Source of the DNA: Vulcaniibacterium gelatinicum
Lineage (GTDB): Bacteria > Pseudomonadota > Gammaproteobacteria > Xanthomonadales > Xanthomonadaceae
Direction of reading: 5' to 3'
NCBI RefSeq assembly: GCF_008033445.1
Contig: NZ_VNKO01000008.1
Span: 51,950-115,949, forward strand
DNA length: 64,000 nt
Below the pieces are notes generated by a model, which had not been told where the DNA came from, searched no databases, and saw nothing but the letters and a program-made list of their open reading frames with translations. Every line of letters starts with the position of its first letter. The stretch's first letter is position 1. The translations under genes were made by a program, and so were the position numbers. Positions 21,683 to 31,267 of the stretch are shown piece by piece.

Positions 21683-22783
21683 TCAAGGATCCCTAGTCCA
21701 ACGGAACGCATAAAAATTTCCATCGTTTCCTAGAGCATTTCCAACCACCACGCTGCCATCGGCAGACACTGCGTACGCCGCGCTGTCGACACCACCTGGA
21801 ATAGTGCCAAGGCCAGCCATCCCTTCCGCAGCAGTCCAGATAAAAGCCTCGTTGGTGAAGTCGTCTTTGTCGCCGTAACCCACCACAACAGACCCATCAT
21901 CTGATGCATCAAGGGCCGCATTACCAACGTCGCCAGGCAGAGCCCCAAGACTGACCATGCCCTCCGCTGGCGTCCAACGCAATGCGTAGTTCCCGCTCCC
22001 GTTACTACCACTGCCATGGCCCACAACCACAGTGCCATCAAGCGATATGCCATTGGCAGCGCTATACACGCCCCCTGCGATAGTCCCCAGACTCACCATG
22101 CCTTCCGTTTCTGTCCATATGAATGCCCTTGGCGCACCACTTGCATCTTCTGCATAACCAACCACGATCTGGCCGTCGCCAGAAACCGCGTTGGCGCGGC
22201 TCTGCCTTCCTCCAGGCAAAGTGCCAAGACTGCGCATTCCATCCGCTGCAGTCCAACGAAATGCAAGCTCATTGGTTGGCCAACCATCTTCACGGCAATA
22301 GCCAACAATCACGGATCCATCACTGGATGCCCCGGTTGCGCGGCAATAGATGTGCCCAGGCAACGCCCCCAGATCTGTCATCCCGCTTTCTTCAGTCCAA
22401 CGAAACGCGCGCAGGCGGGGCTAATCGGCAATAGCCCCACTACTTCCTACCACAACACGACCATCTGCAGAGACTGCATCTGCAAAACTGTAATCATCGC
22501 CTGGAAGTGTCCCCAGGCTCCTCATGCCTTCTGCGACCGTCCAGCGGAATGCTGTTCCTACCATCTCCCCTTCACTGTCTGAACTGCCAACCACCACTGT
22601 GCCATCTGCAGACACATCAGCAGCAAAACTGTTTGTCCCTCCTGGCAGCGCTCCCAAGCTCACCATCTGCCCCGCGTGAGCCGAACCTCCAAGCGTGGAG
22701 TCAAGCACAAAAGCCAGCGCAACGAGAAGAAAATTACTAATCAGGATGTTCTTCATCCGCATCCATCGCGCATCCGCAATCAT
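21683..22783 (-). pseudogene. HAF-repeat secreted protein, interrupted by in-frame TAG
   Basis: The gene starts at 22783 with an excellent AGGAGGTG site and a signal peptide (ILISNFLLVALAFVLDS, ending GGSAHAG). Repeats of about 50 residues follow with the pattern LGxLPGG..S.A..VSADG.VVVG....AFRWT. At 22421-22423 a TAG codon interrupts the same reading frame, and the repeats then resume (RAFRWTEESGMTDLGALPG) to a stop at 21683. Intact, it would be about 366 residues. Two fragments result: residues 1-120, and a possible restart at 22381. The sequence is less GC-rich than its neighbours. The function of HAF-repeat proteins is unclear; a surface-exposed role is likely. Confidence 0.75.
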
Positions 22784-22857
22784 TTCATCACCTCCTGTAA
22801 TGGTCGAATCATGCCGAATGGGCCCCGCCCATCTTCGATCCCCAGCAATTACACGCT

Positions 22858-23436
22858 TCAGAACCAGACCTCGACCGTGACCGTGTCGCTGTGCGGGCCG
22901 ACGCTGGGATCCTGTCCCGGCGGCAGCCGCGCGTAGACGGTGAAGGTGCGCGGGTTGGGGCCGCCGAAGAATCCCCCGACCGTGCCGCTCACGGCCGCAG
23001 TGCCGCCGGTGCCGTCGCCCCACACCGTGGTGCGCGCGGCGCTGGTGTACAGGTTGTACTGCAGCACCGACGCGGGCGGCTGGCGCAGGGTGCGCGCGGC
23101 GTAGGTACCGGAACTGCCGGTGCCGAGCCGAACCTGGACCACGACCCCGAAGAACAACTCGCCGAAGGTGGTCAGGGTGCAGCCCACCCTCACCGCGCCG
23201 AAACTATCGATGGGCGCGAACAGCTCGATCGGGTCATAGGTGCCGAAATTGATCGGTTGCGTGCTCAGGCTGCACTCGGCCGCCCGGGCGATGCCGGCGC
23301 CCGCGCACAGCAGCGCCGCGAGCGCGACCCGCGCCCGGCGCATGCCGTTGGCGGTGGGCGGGAACTGCCGGCCCATGACCCCGGCAGTATGCCCCCGGCG
23401 GCCGGCTCCGGACGCGGGCGTCCCCCGGGCGTTCAT
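22858..23436 (-). CDS. spore coat U-domain pilus subunit
   Basis: This 192-residue secreted subunit has a long positively charged N-region, then a signal peptide (ALAALLCAGAGIARA) ending near residue 52. The single SCPU domain has CSLSTQPINFGTYDPIE, YNLYTSAARTTVWGDG, VYARLPPGQD and a VTVEVWF end. The start at 23436 overlaps the usher stop as ATGA and has GGGGGAA upstream. An internal ATG at 23343 would give a shorter signal peptide. It is exported by the adjacent usher and chaperone. Confidence 0.85.
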   Translation of the reverse strand: MNARGTPASGAGRRGHTAGVMGRQFPPTANGMRRARVALAALLCAGAGIARAAECSLSTQPINFGTYDPIELFAPIDSFGAVRVGCTLTTFGELFFGVVVQVRLGTGSSGTYAARTLRQPPASVLQYNLYTSAARTTVWGDGTGGTAAVSGTVGGFFGGPNPRTFTVYARLPPGQDPSVGPHSDTVTVEVWF

Positions 23437-25766
23437 GGCGTTTCCCCCACTGCGTCACAGATCAGCTCGCCCAGCTCGGCCACCGGCGTGGCGCCGGGGG
23501 TGGGCACGCTCAGGAGGCAGACTGCGGCCACCGCCCCCGCGTCGTCCAGCACCTCGGCGCGGTAGCGGCCGGGCGCGAGCCCGTCCAGGTAATAGCGACC
23601 ACTGCCGCCCAGCGGCGTCTCGGCCAGCTCCGCGCCGGTGTCGGCCGCACGCACCCGCAGGCGGCCGTACTCGGCCGCGCGCGTCACGCCCGCGGCCCGC
23701 ACCCGCACCTGCCCGGTCACCGCCTGCACCACCTGCACGTCCATCGGCACCAGCGCGCCTGCGTTGCGCGGCACCGCCACCCGCCACGCTCCCCGGCGGA
23801 TGTCGTAGCGGATCGGCACCGCCGCGGCATCGAGCGCGATCAGGTTCGGGTAGTACGGCACCAGGTCGCGCACCAGCAGGTCGCCGCGCGCGTCGGTGCG
23901 GCCGACCTCCACGTTCTCGCGCAGCACCGGCGCGTCCGCCAGGCCCGGCGCGCGCACCAGGGCGAAGCCGGTCTCCAGCGGCGGCGTGGCGAACATGCGG
24001 CCGCCGATCGCCACCAGCGCGCCGCTCGCCAGCGCATAGGCCTGGGTCGCGCCCGCGAAGCGTTCCACCCGCGCGGCGTAGCGCCCGTGCCGGCCCTGGT
24101 ATTCGACTTGGCCGATCCCGGTCTGCGTATCCTCCAGGCGCTGCGCGCTCAGTTCATAGCCCCAGCCCACCCCGGGCGGGCGCGAGCGGCGCAGGTCCAG
24201 CCCCAGGCTCTCGCCGGCCTCGTCGCGGCGCGCGCTCAGGCTCAGGCTCTCGCGATCGAAGGCGTAGGTGAAGCCGAGCAGGGCGCTGGTGTCCTCGCGC
24301 AGGCCCTGCCGGTGTTGTACGGCCAGCTGCAGTTGCGCGCGCCCGGACAGGCGCCAGGTCGCCACCAGGCTCGCGTTGCGCTCGGCGGCCTCGCCCTCGC
24401 GCCGCTGCCGGCCGTAGCCGAGCTGCAACGCGAACGGCGACCACGGCGCCCAACTGACCGTGGCGTAGTCATCCTCGCGCAGGCGCCCCGTGACGAACGC
24501 GAGCGGTTCGCCCAGGTTGCGATAGCCGGCACTGAAGCGGCGGGTGCCGAGCGCCAGACCGTAGCGGCGGTCGCCATAGCTGTAACTGGCAGCCCAGGCC
24601 TGTCCGGAGCCGGCCTGGGCATGGTCGCTGGCGGCGAACGAGAACCCGAATTCGCCGAAGCCGCTGCGCAGGGCCAGGTCCGCGCCGAGGTTGCGCAGGT
24701 CGCGGTCGCCCTCGCCGCGCGCACCGACGGTCAGCCGATCGGTGAACCCGTGCCGCCACCAGGCCTGCCAGGCCACGCCGCCGGTGTAGCGGTCGTCCAG
24801 GCCCACGCCGCTGCGCGGCACGCCCATGCGCACGGCGTAGTCGGTCAGGCCCGGGGCCAGCAACTGGCTGGCGCCGTAATAAACCTGGCCGGGCAGGGTG
24901 AAGCGGTTGCCGAACGGATCGCGCACCACCACCTGCAGGTCGCTGCGTCCCGGCGGCAGGCCCAGGTTCTGCAGGGTGAACGGCCCAGGCCCCAGCTCGC
25001 GCCGGCCGACCAGTACGCCGTTGGCATATACCTCCACCGTGCCCGGGGTTTCCAGCACACCCTGGTAGAACGCCTGCGGGAACGTGACGAGATAGGGATC
25101 CTGCTCGAACGCGCGCTCCATGCCCACGCCGCCGAGCAGCAGCCCGCCGCCGAGCGCATCGCGCGCGACGGCGAACTGGTCGCCCACCGTCCAGCGCCGC
25201 AGGTGCTGCGGCTGGTCGAATTCGAACCGGGTCAGGCCGCGGCGCCAGCCTTGGGGCTGGTTCCAGAAGCCGGTGCTGCGCAGCGCAGCATGGCCACGAC
25301 CGAGGGCGGCGTCGAAATAGGCGCTGTGCTGCTCGCGGCGCTCGCCGACGGTGAGGGCGTAGTTGACGAACGCGGTCCACGGCTGCGGCAGCGGGTCGGC
25401 CGCCACCCGGGTGCGCAGGTCGGCCTGCTGCACCGGACGCGCCTGCAGCGGCCGCTCGATGTCCACGCGCAGGGCCTCGCGATCCACGCGTACGGTCACG
25501 CCGCCGAGGGCGGAGGGATCCACGAAGTCGCGCTCGCCGATGCGCTCGGCCGCCAGCCCGGTCGGATCCAGGCCGGCGGCCAGCAGCGCCTCGCGATCCA
25601 CCAGCACGCGGCCGTCGCGGACCACCACCGCGGCCACGCCCACGCAGCGGGCGTCCACGCACAGGTCGAGCAGCAAGACCTCGTCGCCGGGCTGCGCCGC
25701 CACCGGCATCGCCGCCAGCACCCCGGCCAGGGCCAGGGCCAGGGCCGGCCGCTTCAGCCGCCGCAT
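23433..25766 (-). CDS. outer-membrane usher of chaperone-usher pilus
   Basis: This 777-residue usher has a signal peptide (residues 1-24, ending PVAAQ), an N-terminal domain, and a long beta-barrel region with a plug. PGTVEVYANGVLVG and ELGPGPFTLQNLGLPPGRSD are typical of the FimD/Csu family. The C-terminal domains hold ARAAGVTRAAEYGRLRVRAA. Two cysteines near residues 36-41 suit the N-domain. It assembles the SCPU subunits into a fibre at the outer membrane. It overlaps the chaperone gene by 13 bases and the next subunit by four. Confidence 0.92.
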   Translation of the reverse strand: MRRLKRPALALALAGVLAAMPVAAQPGDEVLLLDLCVDARCVGVAAVVVRDGRVLVDREALLAAGLDPTGLAAERIGERDFVDPSALGGVTVRVDREALRVDIERPLQARPVQQADLRTRVAADPLPQPWTAFVNYALTVGERREQHSAYFDAALGRGHAALRSTGFWNQPQGWRRGLTRFEFDQPQHLRRWTVGDQFAVARDALGGGLLLGGVGMERAFEQDPYLVTFPQAFYQGVLETPGTVEVYANGVLVGRRELGPGPFTLQNLGLPPGRSDLQVVVRDPFGNRFTLPGQVYYGASQLLAPGLTDYAVRMGVPRSGVGLDDRYTGGVAWQAWWRHGFTDRLTVGARGEGDRDLRNLGADLALRSGFGEFGFSFAASDHAQAGSGQAWAASYSYGDRRYGLALGTRRFSAGYRNLGEPLAFVTGRLREDDYATVSWAPWSPFALQLGYGRQRREGEAAERNASLVATWRLSGRAQLQLAVQHRQGLREDTSALLGFTYAFDRESLSLSARRDEAGESLGLDLRRSRPPGVGWGYELSAQRLEDTQTGIGQVEYQGRHGRYAARVERFAGATQAYALASGALVAIGGRMFATPPLETGFALVRAPGLADAPVLRENVEVGRTDARGDLLVRDLVPYYPNLIALDAAAVPIRYDIRRGAWRVAVPRNAGALVPMDVQVVQAVTGQVRVRAAGVTRAAEYGRLRVRAADTGAELAETPLGGSGRYYLDGLAPGRYRAEVLDDAGAVAAVCLLSVPTPGATPVAELGELICDAVGETP

Positions 25767-26491
25767 CGGCGCGCAGCGGCGGGGATCTCCGCCGCGAGGG
25801 TCGTGGCCGGCATGGTGAGGCGCAGCTCGAGCCGCGCCGCGCGGGAGCAGACGCCGGCCGGCAAGGGCCGCGCCAGCGGCAATTGCGCGCCGGCCAGCAC
25901 GTAGCCGGGGGCGATCGGCGTCTCGTGCACGACCCGTCCGGCCGCATCCAGCAGGCGCAGATGCGCGTCCTGCGGCGGCAGGTAGGCGTTGCCGGCATTG
26001 GCCAGGCGCACCCGCACCGCCCCGGCCTCGACCTCGGGCATCTGCAACTGCGGGCGTGGCACCGCCCTCGCCGGCTGCGCGAACACCGGGATGCTCAGCC
26101 GGGTCAGGATCTGCACGCTCGCTCCCTCCGCGGCGCGGGCCTCCGGCAGCTGCTGCAGCTCCACCCGCCAGGCGCGCGGTTCGTCGCGGCGCTGCAGGGT
26201 GCCGACCCGCAGCCGGGCCTTGCCCTGGGCCGGCACCGTGACCAGCAGCGGGTGCACCACCAGTTCGTCGCTGGGGGTCAGCTGCCAGGCGCCATCCACT
26301 CCCTGGGTCCAGCGCTTGACCTCGACCTCGAAACTGATCGGCCGGTCCTCGCCGTTGCCGATCACCAGCGTTTCGGCCGCCTGGCGCGGGCCGAGTTCGA
26401 CCCGGGTCGGGTTGACGTTGAACTCGGCCGCGGTCGCCGGCAGTGCGAGGGCCAGCAGGGCCAACCAGATCCTTGGGGCGACGGCGGGCAT
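25754..26491 (-). CDS. periplasmic pilus chaperone (PapD-like)
   Basis: This 245-residue protein has a signal peptide (residues 1-21) and two immunoglobulin-like domains. The first strand reads FNVNPTRVELGPRQAAETL. The RLRVGTLQRRDEPRAWRVEL region corresponds to the G1 strand area and the conserved edge that donates a strand to subunits. SIPVFAQP ends domain one. It holds SCPU subunits in the periplasm and delivers them to the usher, with which it overlaps by 13 bases. Confidence 0.9.
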   Translation of the reverse strand: MPAVAPRIWLALLALALPATAAEFNVNPTRVELGPRQAAETLVIGNGEDRPISFEVEVKRWTQGVDGAWQLTPSDELVVHPLLVTVPAQGKARLRVGTLQRRDEPRAWRVELQQLPEARAAEGASVQILTRLSIPVFAQPARAVPRPQLQMPEVEAGAVRVRLANAGNAYLPPQDAHLRLLDAAGRVVHETPIAPGYVLAGAQLPLARPLPAGVCSRAARLELRLTMPATTLAAEIPAAARRCGG

Positions 26492-26675
26492 GGGACGGCT
26501 CCGGAGACGGGGGCGGACACGAGGGACACGAACCGGGTCAGCGAGTGACCAGATCAGTCAGTCGCCGGTGGCCGGATGCGACGACGGCGCCCTGTGCGGA
26601 CGCCGTCGAGGCTGCTTCCAGTGTGCCTGCGATCGCGGCCTGGGGCCAGGCCGCACCCCCGAGACGGGACGAGGC

Positions 26676-27191
26676 TCAGAACGTGACGGTGACCGTCACC
26701 GTATCGGTGTAGTTGCCCGCGGCGACGTCCTGGCCGGCCGGGATCCGGCCGTACGTGTTCAGGGTCGTGGCGGTGACCGACGAGGTGGAGGTGAAGTCGC
26801 GATCGTTGCTGGCATCGCAACCCCAGACCTGGGTCCGGCCGCTGTCCTGGTACAGGTCGTAGCGCAGGCGCTCGGCACCGGCGGCCATCTGACGCAGCGG
26901 CGCGGCGCAGGTGGAGCCGCTGGCGGGGTTGCCGCCCTGGCCCAGGGCGACGGCGGCGTTGGTGCCCTTGGTGCAGCGCACGCTGATCGAGCTGGCGGCG
27001 TCGAGCGCGGTGCTGAAGTTGGCGTCGGCCGGGTCGTAGGCGCCGAAGGCGAGGTCCGGCGTGGCGGTGATGCGGCAGCTGTTGGCGACGTTGGCGGTCA
27101 CGTTGAAGCTGCCGGTCTGCGGCGAGGGACCCGCCAGGGCGGTCGAGGAAGCCAGCAGGCCGGCGATGGCGAGGACGAGGCGGTTACGCAT
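26676..27191 (-). CDS. spore coat U-domain major pilin
   Basis: This 171-residue subunit has a clear signal peptide (RLVLAIAGLLASSTALAG, about residues 3-20) and one SCPU domain: CRITATPDLAFGAYDPAD, then RLRYDLYQDSGRTQVWGCD, then YGRIPAGQDVAAGNYTDT, ending VTVTF. It is the first gene of the pilus operon, the place of the major subunit in Csu-type systems. CGGAG lies just upstream of the ATG at 27191. The larger frame upstream runs through non-coding DNA. Confidence 0.88.
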   Translation of the reverse strand: MRNRLVLAIAGLLASSTALAGPSPQTGSFNVTANVANSCRITATPDLAFGAYDPADANFSTALDAASSISVRCTKGTNAAVALGQGGNPASGSTCAAPLRQMAAGAERLRYDLYQDSGRTQVWGCDASNDRDFTSTSSVTATTLNTYGRIPAGQDVAAGNYTDTVTVTVTF

Positions 27192-27645
27192 GAAACGGAC
27201 TCCGAGGCGTGGTGCAGCACAGGCAGGGCGATGCGGCGGGCCGCTCCACTGGCCGCAGGCAGGTGATCTTCGACATCCCCCGAGGGTTGGCATTGATACC
27301 GACTCGGTCGCGCAGTTTCTGTGCCGCAAGTCACAGAACGAAAGAGACGTGGGCAGACTTGGCACTGAGACGGGGTTTCCGCTCGGTTCGGGTCGCCATC
27401 ACTGCTGTTCCGTGCCCGTCCGCACCAAAGGCCGGCAGGGGCGGCATCCGCAGGCGAGCGCGGGCCGCGCATCTCCTCTTGACAGCTGCGACGCAGTTGT
27501 TGTTGACGACGTGACCCGGCGCCGTGCGCCGCGGTGATGCCGATTGCAGAAACCCATTGTTTTTCAGGGTTTTTTGCGGTTCGGCGATGCCGGTCACGCA
27601 GCTTCCGCGCAAATACGGGCCCACTGGCGGCCGGAGGTTGCCCCC
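27192..27645. other. intergenic region between pilus operon and next gene
   Basis: No gene is supported in this divergent 454-base gap. It holds the possible sigma54 element at 27312-27325. It also holds a short stem AAACCC/GGGTTT followed by TTTTTT (27550-27575), terminator-like on the plus strand but with no plus-strand gene before it. Reading frames through this gap have atypical composition and no start signals. Confidence 0.6.
27312..27325 (-). promoter_or_regulatory. possible sigma54 promoter for the pilus operon
   Basis: On the minus strand the sequence GGCACAGAAACTGC has the GG-N10-GC spacing of -24/-12 sigma54 elements and resembles TGGCAC-N5-TTGC with two changes. It lies about 120 bases before the major pilin start. 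This is one match in a GC-rich region, so it may be chance. Confidence 0.25.
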
Positions 27646-28074
27646 ATGACCCGTTTCTTCCCCCTCATTCTGCTGCTCGCCGCTGCGCTCGGCCCGGCCC
27701 TGTCCCCGGCCCGGGCCGAGACCGCGCAGTTCGGCGTCAGCGTGCGGGTCGTGGACCGGCGCGCCGAGGCCGCCCTGCTCGACGCGCTGCCGCTGCCGAC
27801 CGCCGCCCAGCCGCTGGCCGGCGGTCGTTACGACCGCCTCTATCTGCAGCCCGGCAGCCCCGCGGCCGCCGTGGCCCTCTACGAAGCCGCGCTGAGCCGC
27901 CAGGGCTACCAGTTGGTGGCCCGGCACGAGGGCCCCGCCGGCCTGGTCGCACAGTGGCGCGGCGCCGCGGGCGAAGTGCGGCTGTGGGCGCAGCCGGTGC
28001 TCGGCAGCGTGCCCGCCACCCGCCTGCGCCTGCAGGCCACGCCGTCCCCCAGGGATTGGGTCGCGGCGCGCTGA
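27646..28074 (+). CDS. secreted protein of unknown function
   Basis: This 142-residue protein has a signal peptide (FFPLILLLAAALGPALSPARA, first 24 residues or so) and a small alpha/beta domain (FGVSVRVVDRRAEAALLDAL, YDRLYLQPGS, VALYEAALSRQGYQLVAR). I do not recognise a family. GGAGG lies 10 bases before the start at 27646. An in-frame reading from 27544 is rejected because it lacks a ribosome-binding site. It is probably periplasmic. It lies upstream of rep with a 113-base gap. Confidence 0.7.
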   Translation: MTRFFPLILLLAAALGPALSPARAETAQFGVSVRVVDRRAEAALLDALPLPTAAQPLAGGRYDRLYLQPGSPAAAVALYEAALSRQGYQLVARHEGPAGLVAQWRGAAGEVRLWAQPVLGSVPATRLRLQATPSPRDWVAAR

Positions 28075-28187
28075 CCGCGCAACGCAACCGACGCACTCCG
28101 TCGTCGCGCCGCACCCGATCCCCCTCCCGCCGGCGGCCGCGGCGGGCCGCCCTACAATGCGCGGCCCGCCGCCGTTCCCCTGCCCGC

Positions 28188-30167
28188 ATGCAAGGACTCA
28201 ACCCGCCGCAACGCGCCGCCGTGCTGCACACCGAGGGGCCGTTGCTGGTGCTGGCGGGCGCGGGCTCGGGCAAGACCCGGGTGATCGTGGAGAAGATCGC
28301 GCACCTGGTCGGCTCCGGGCGGATGCCGGCGCGGCGCATCGCGGCGATCACCTTCACCAACAAGGCCGCGCGCGAGATGAAGGAGCGCGTGGGCCGGCGG
28401 CTCAAGGGCGACGCCGCCGAGGGCCTGACCCTGTGCACCTTCCACGCCCTCGGCCTGCGCCTGCTGCAGATCGAACACGCGCGCCTGGGCCTGCGCCGCG
28501 GCTTCTCGGTGTTCGACGCCGACGACACCGCCGCCCAGCTCAAGGACCTGCTGCCGCCGGGGACCAAGCCCGATGCGCTGGAGGCGATGCGCGCGCTGGT
28601 CTCGCGCGCGAAGAACACCGGACTCTCGCCCGAACAGGCCGAGGCCGCCGCGCAAAGCCCGCGCGAGCGCGAGGCGGCGGCGCTGTACGCGCGCTACCAG
28701 CAGCGCCTGGCCGCGTTCAACGCGGTGGACTTCGACGACCTGATCCGGCTGCCGGTACAACTGCTCGAATCCGACCCCGAGTGCGTGGCCGCCTGGCGCG
28801 AGCGCATCGGCTACCTGCTGGTGGACGAGTGCCAGGACACCAACGACGCCCAGTACCGGCTGCTCAAGGCGATCGCCGGGCCGAAGGGCGACTTCACCTG
28901 CGTCGGCGACGACGACCAGTCCATCTACGCCTGGCGCGGCGCCAACCCCGACAACCTGCTCCAGCTCGGGCGCGACTACCCCGCGCTCACCGTGATCAAG
29001 CTCGAGCAGAACTACCGCTGCTCCCGGCGCGTGCTGCGCGCGGCCAACGCGCTGATCGCGCACAACCCGCACGAGCATCCCAAGACCCTGTGGAGCGACA
29101 ACCCCGACGGCGAGCGGATCCGGGTCTGGGAGTGCCGCGACGCCGCGCACGAGGCGGAGAAGGTCGCCGCCGAGATCCAGTTCCTGGCACAGGCGCGGCA
29201 GGCGCCATGGAGCGACTTCTGCGTGCTGTTCCGCGGCAACCACCAGTCGCGGCCGCTGGAGAAGGCGCTGCAGCTGCTGCGCATCCCCTACCACCTCACC
29301 GGCGGTACCGCGTTCCTCGACCGCGGCGAGGTCAAGGACGCGCTCGCCTGGCTGCGCCTGGTCGCCAACCCCGAGGACGATGCGGCGTTCCTGCGCGCGG
29401 TGCAGTCGCCGCGGCGCGACGTGGGCGCGACCACGCTGGCGCGCCTGGCCGAGCTGGCGCAGCAGGCGCAGCTGCCGCTGGCGCGCGCGGCCGAGTCCAT
29501 CTCCCTGCTCAAGCAGCTGCCGGCGCGCGCCGCCGGCGCGCTGCAGGCGTTCTCCGACCTGGTGCGCGGCCTGCGCGCCGACGCCGCGCGCCTGCCGCCG
29601 GCCGAACTGGTGCGCCGGCTCAACGAGCGCTCGGGGCTGCTGGCGATGCTGCGCGCGCAGTGCCGGGACGAGGCCGCGTTCCAGCGCCGCCGCGCCAACC
29701 TCGACGAGCTCGCCGACTGGTTCGACGGGCCGAAGACCGCCGGCCCCGGCGAACTCGCCGCCGCGCTCGCGCTGCTCGCGCACGCCGACAAGGGCGAGGC
29801 CGGCAACCAGGTGCGGCTGATGAGCCTGCACGCGGCCAAGGGCCTGGAGTTCCGTTACGTGTTCATCGTCGGCATGGAGGACGGCAACCTGCCGCACGAG
29901 GCCTCGCTCGAGGAAGGCCGGCTCGACGAGGAACGGCGCCTGCTCTACGTCGGCATCACCCGGGCCAAGGAGCAGTTGTGGCTGTCGTACGCGAAGGAAG
30001 CGCAGCGCTGGGGCGAACGCGTGCGCCTGTTGCCGAGCCGCTTCCTCGACGAGCTGCCCGCCGCGGAGCTGCAGCGCGACGGCGCCGACCCGGTGGCCGA
30101 CGCCGCGCACAGACAGGCCCGCGCCCAGGCCGGCTTCGCCGCGATCGCGGCGCTGCTCGGCGACTGA
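28188..30167 (+). CDS. rep: ATP-dependent DNA helicase Rep
   Basis: This 659-residue superfamily 1A 3'-5' helicase has motif I LAGAGSGKTRVI, Ia ITFTNKAAREM, II LLVDECQDTN, III GDDDQSIYAWRGA, IV EQNYR, V LMSLHAAKGLEF and VI ERRLLYVGITRAKE. Length fits Rep rather than the longer UvrD, and the UvrD-type C-terminal tail is absent. It helps replisomes pass protein barriers. TACAAT at 28153-28158 is a possible -10. The start MQGLNPPQRAAV is the typical Rep N-terminus. Confidence 0.94.
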   Translation: MQGLNPPQRAAVLHTEGPLLVLAGAGSGKTRVIVEKIAHLVGSGRMPARRIAAITFTNKAAREMKERVGRRLKGDAAEGLTLCTFHALGLRLLQIEHARLGLRRGFSVFDADDTAAQLKDLLPPGTKPDALEAMRALVSRAKNTGLSPEQAEAAAQSPREREAAALYARYQQRLAAFNAVDFDDLIRLPVQLLESDPECVAAWRERIGYLLVDECQDTNDAQYRLLKAIAGPKGDFTCVGDDDQSIYAWRGANPDNLLQLGRDYPALTVIKLEQNYRCSRRVLRAANALIAHNPHEHPKTLWSDNPDGERIRVWECRDAAHEAEKVAAEIQFLAQARQAPWSDFCVLFRGNHQSRPLEKALQLLRIPYHLTGGTAFLDRGEVKDALAWLRLVANPEDDAAFLRAVQSPRRDVGATTLARLAELAQQAQLPLARAAESISLLKQLPARAAGALQAFSDLVRGLRADAARLPPAELVRRLNERSGLLAMLRAQCRDEAAFQRRRANLDELADWFDGPKTAGPGELAAALALLAHADKGEAGNQVRLMSLHAAKGLEFRYVFIVGMEDGNLPHEASLEEGRLDEERRLLYVGITRAKEQLWLSYAKEAQRWGERVRLLPSRFLDELPAAELQRDGADPVADAAHRQARAQAGFAAIAALLGD

Positions 30168-30311
30168 CCGCCGCGCGCCCGCGCCAGGCAGCCGAACGCG
30201 GGGCGTCCAGGGCGTGAAGCCCTTCGAACGGCGACATGGCGTGGTTTCCCCAGGCTTGCCGCCACCGGCGCGCGCGGCCAAGATGCCGCCACCTTCGCTT
30301 GCGTCCGCCCC

Positions 30312-31196
30312 ATGTCCCGAATCCTGCCGCTCGCCGCGCTGTGCGCGGCGCTCCTCGTCGGCGCCTGCCGCCACGCCACGCCCGCCGCCTCCGCGCCGCC
30401 GCCGGCCCCCGCGGCCGCGGTCGCGGCCGACGACAACCTCAACGCCGTGCTGTGGATGCAGCGTTCGGTCGAGTACCGCGCGGTCACCCAGGCGCTGTAC
30501 CGCGCCGCCGCCGCGCAGCTCGAACGCGCGCTGGCCGATCCGGCCTGGGACGCGCTGGCGCCGGCCGAACGCGACACGCCCGCCGCCGGCCTGCCGCCGG
30601 CGGTGATCGTGGACGTGGACGAGACCATGCTCGACAACTCGCCCTACCAGGCACGCCTGATCCGCGACGGGATCGAGTTCGACGACGCCGGCTGGGCGCG
30701 CTGGGTGGCCGAGCGCCGCGCGCAGGCGATCCCCGGCGCGGTCGCGTTCGCGCAGGCCGCGCACGCGCGCGGGATCACCGTGATCTACCTGAGCAACCGC
30801 GACGAGGCGCAGCAGGCCGACACCCTGGCCAACCTGCGCGCGGCCGGGCTGCCGGTGGCGGAGGGCGAGGTGTTCCTCGGCCTGGGCACGGAGGTGCCCG
30901 GCTGCGCCGCCCGCGGCAGCGACAAGACCTGCCGCCGGCAGTGGGTCGGCCGCCACTACCGGGTGCTGCTCCAGGTCGGCGACCAGCTCGGCGACTTCGT
31001 GCAGGTGCCCGAGAACACCCCGGCCGCGCGCGAGGCGCTGCTGGCGCGCCATGGTGCCTGGTTCGGCGAGCGCTGGTGGGTGCTGCCGAACCCGAGCTAC
31101 GGCGGCTGGGAGGCGGCGCTGTTCGACAACGCCCGCGACCTGCCGCGCGCGCAGCGCCGCGAGCGCAAGCGCGCCGCGCTCGACACCGCGCCCTGA
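30312..31196 (+). CDS. acid phosphatase lipoprotein, e(P4)/class C family
   Basis: This 294-residue HAD-superfamily phosphatase has a lipoprotein signal (LLVGAC, Cys19). The catalytic motif VIVDVDETMLDNS holds both aspartates, and YLSNRDEAQQADT is motif II. Motif IV lies near LLQVGDQLGDF. The family hydrolyses 5'-nucleotides and other phosphomonoesters at the outer membrane, for example NMN uptake in Haemophilus. It stands 144 bases after rep on the same strand. A proline/alanine-rich linker follows the lipid anchor. Confidence 0.92.
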   Translation: MSRILPLAALCAALLVGACRHATPAASAPPPAPAAAVAADDNLNAVLWMQRSVEYRAVTQALYRAAAAQLERALADPAWDALAPAERDTPAAGLPPAVIVDVDETMLDNSPYQARLIRDGIEFDDAGWARWVAERRAQAIPGAVAFAQAAHARGITVIYLSNRDEAQQADTLANLRAAGLPVAEGEVFLGLGTEVPGCAARGSDKTCRRQWVGRHYRVLLQVGDQLGDFVQVPENTPAAREALLARHGAWFGERWWVLPNPSYGGWEAALFDNARDLPRAQRRERKRAALDTAP

Positions 31197-31267
31197 GCGC
31201 ACGCCGTCGGGCTTGCGACCGCGGTCGCTTGCCCGGCCCCCGCGGGCGCCGCGACACTCGGGGGCCG

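Noticed and set aside
27550..27575. Stem AAACCC/GGGTTT with T-run as a terminator
   Set aside because: No plus-strand gene lies upstream, and the stem is only six pairs. Mentioned only in the intergenic entry.
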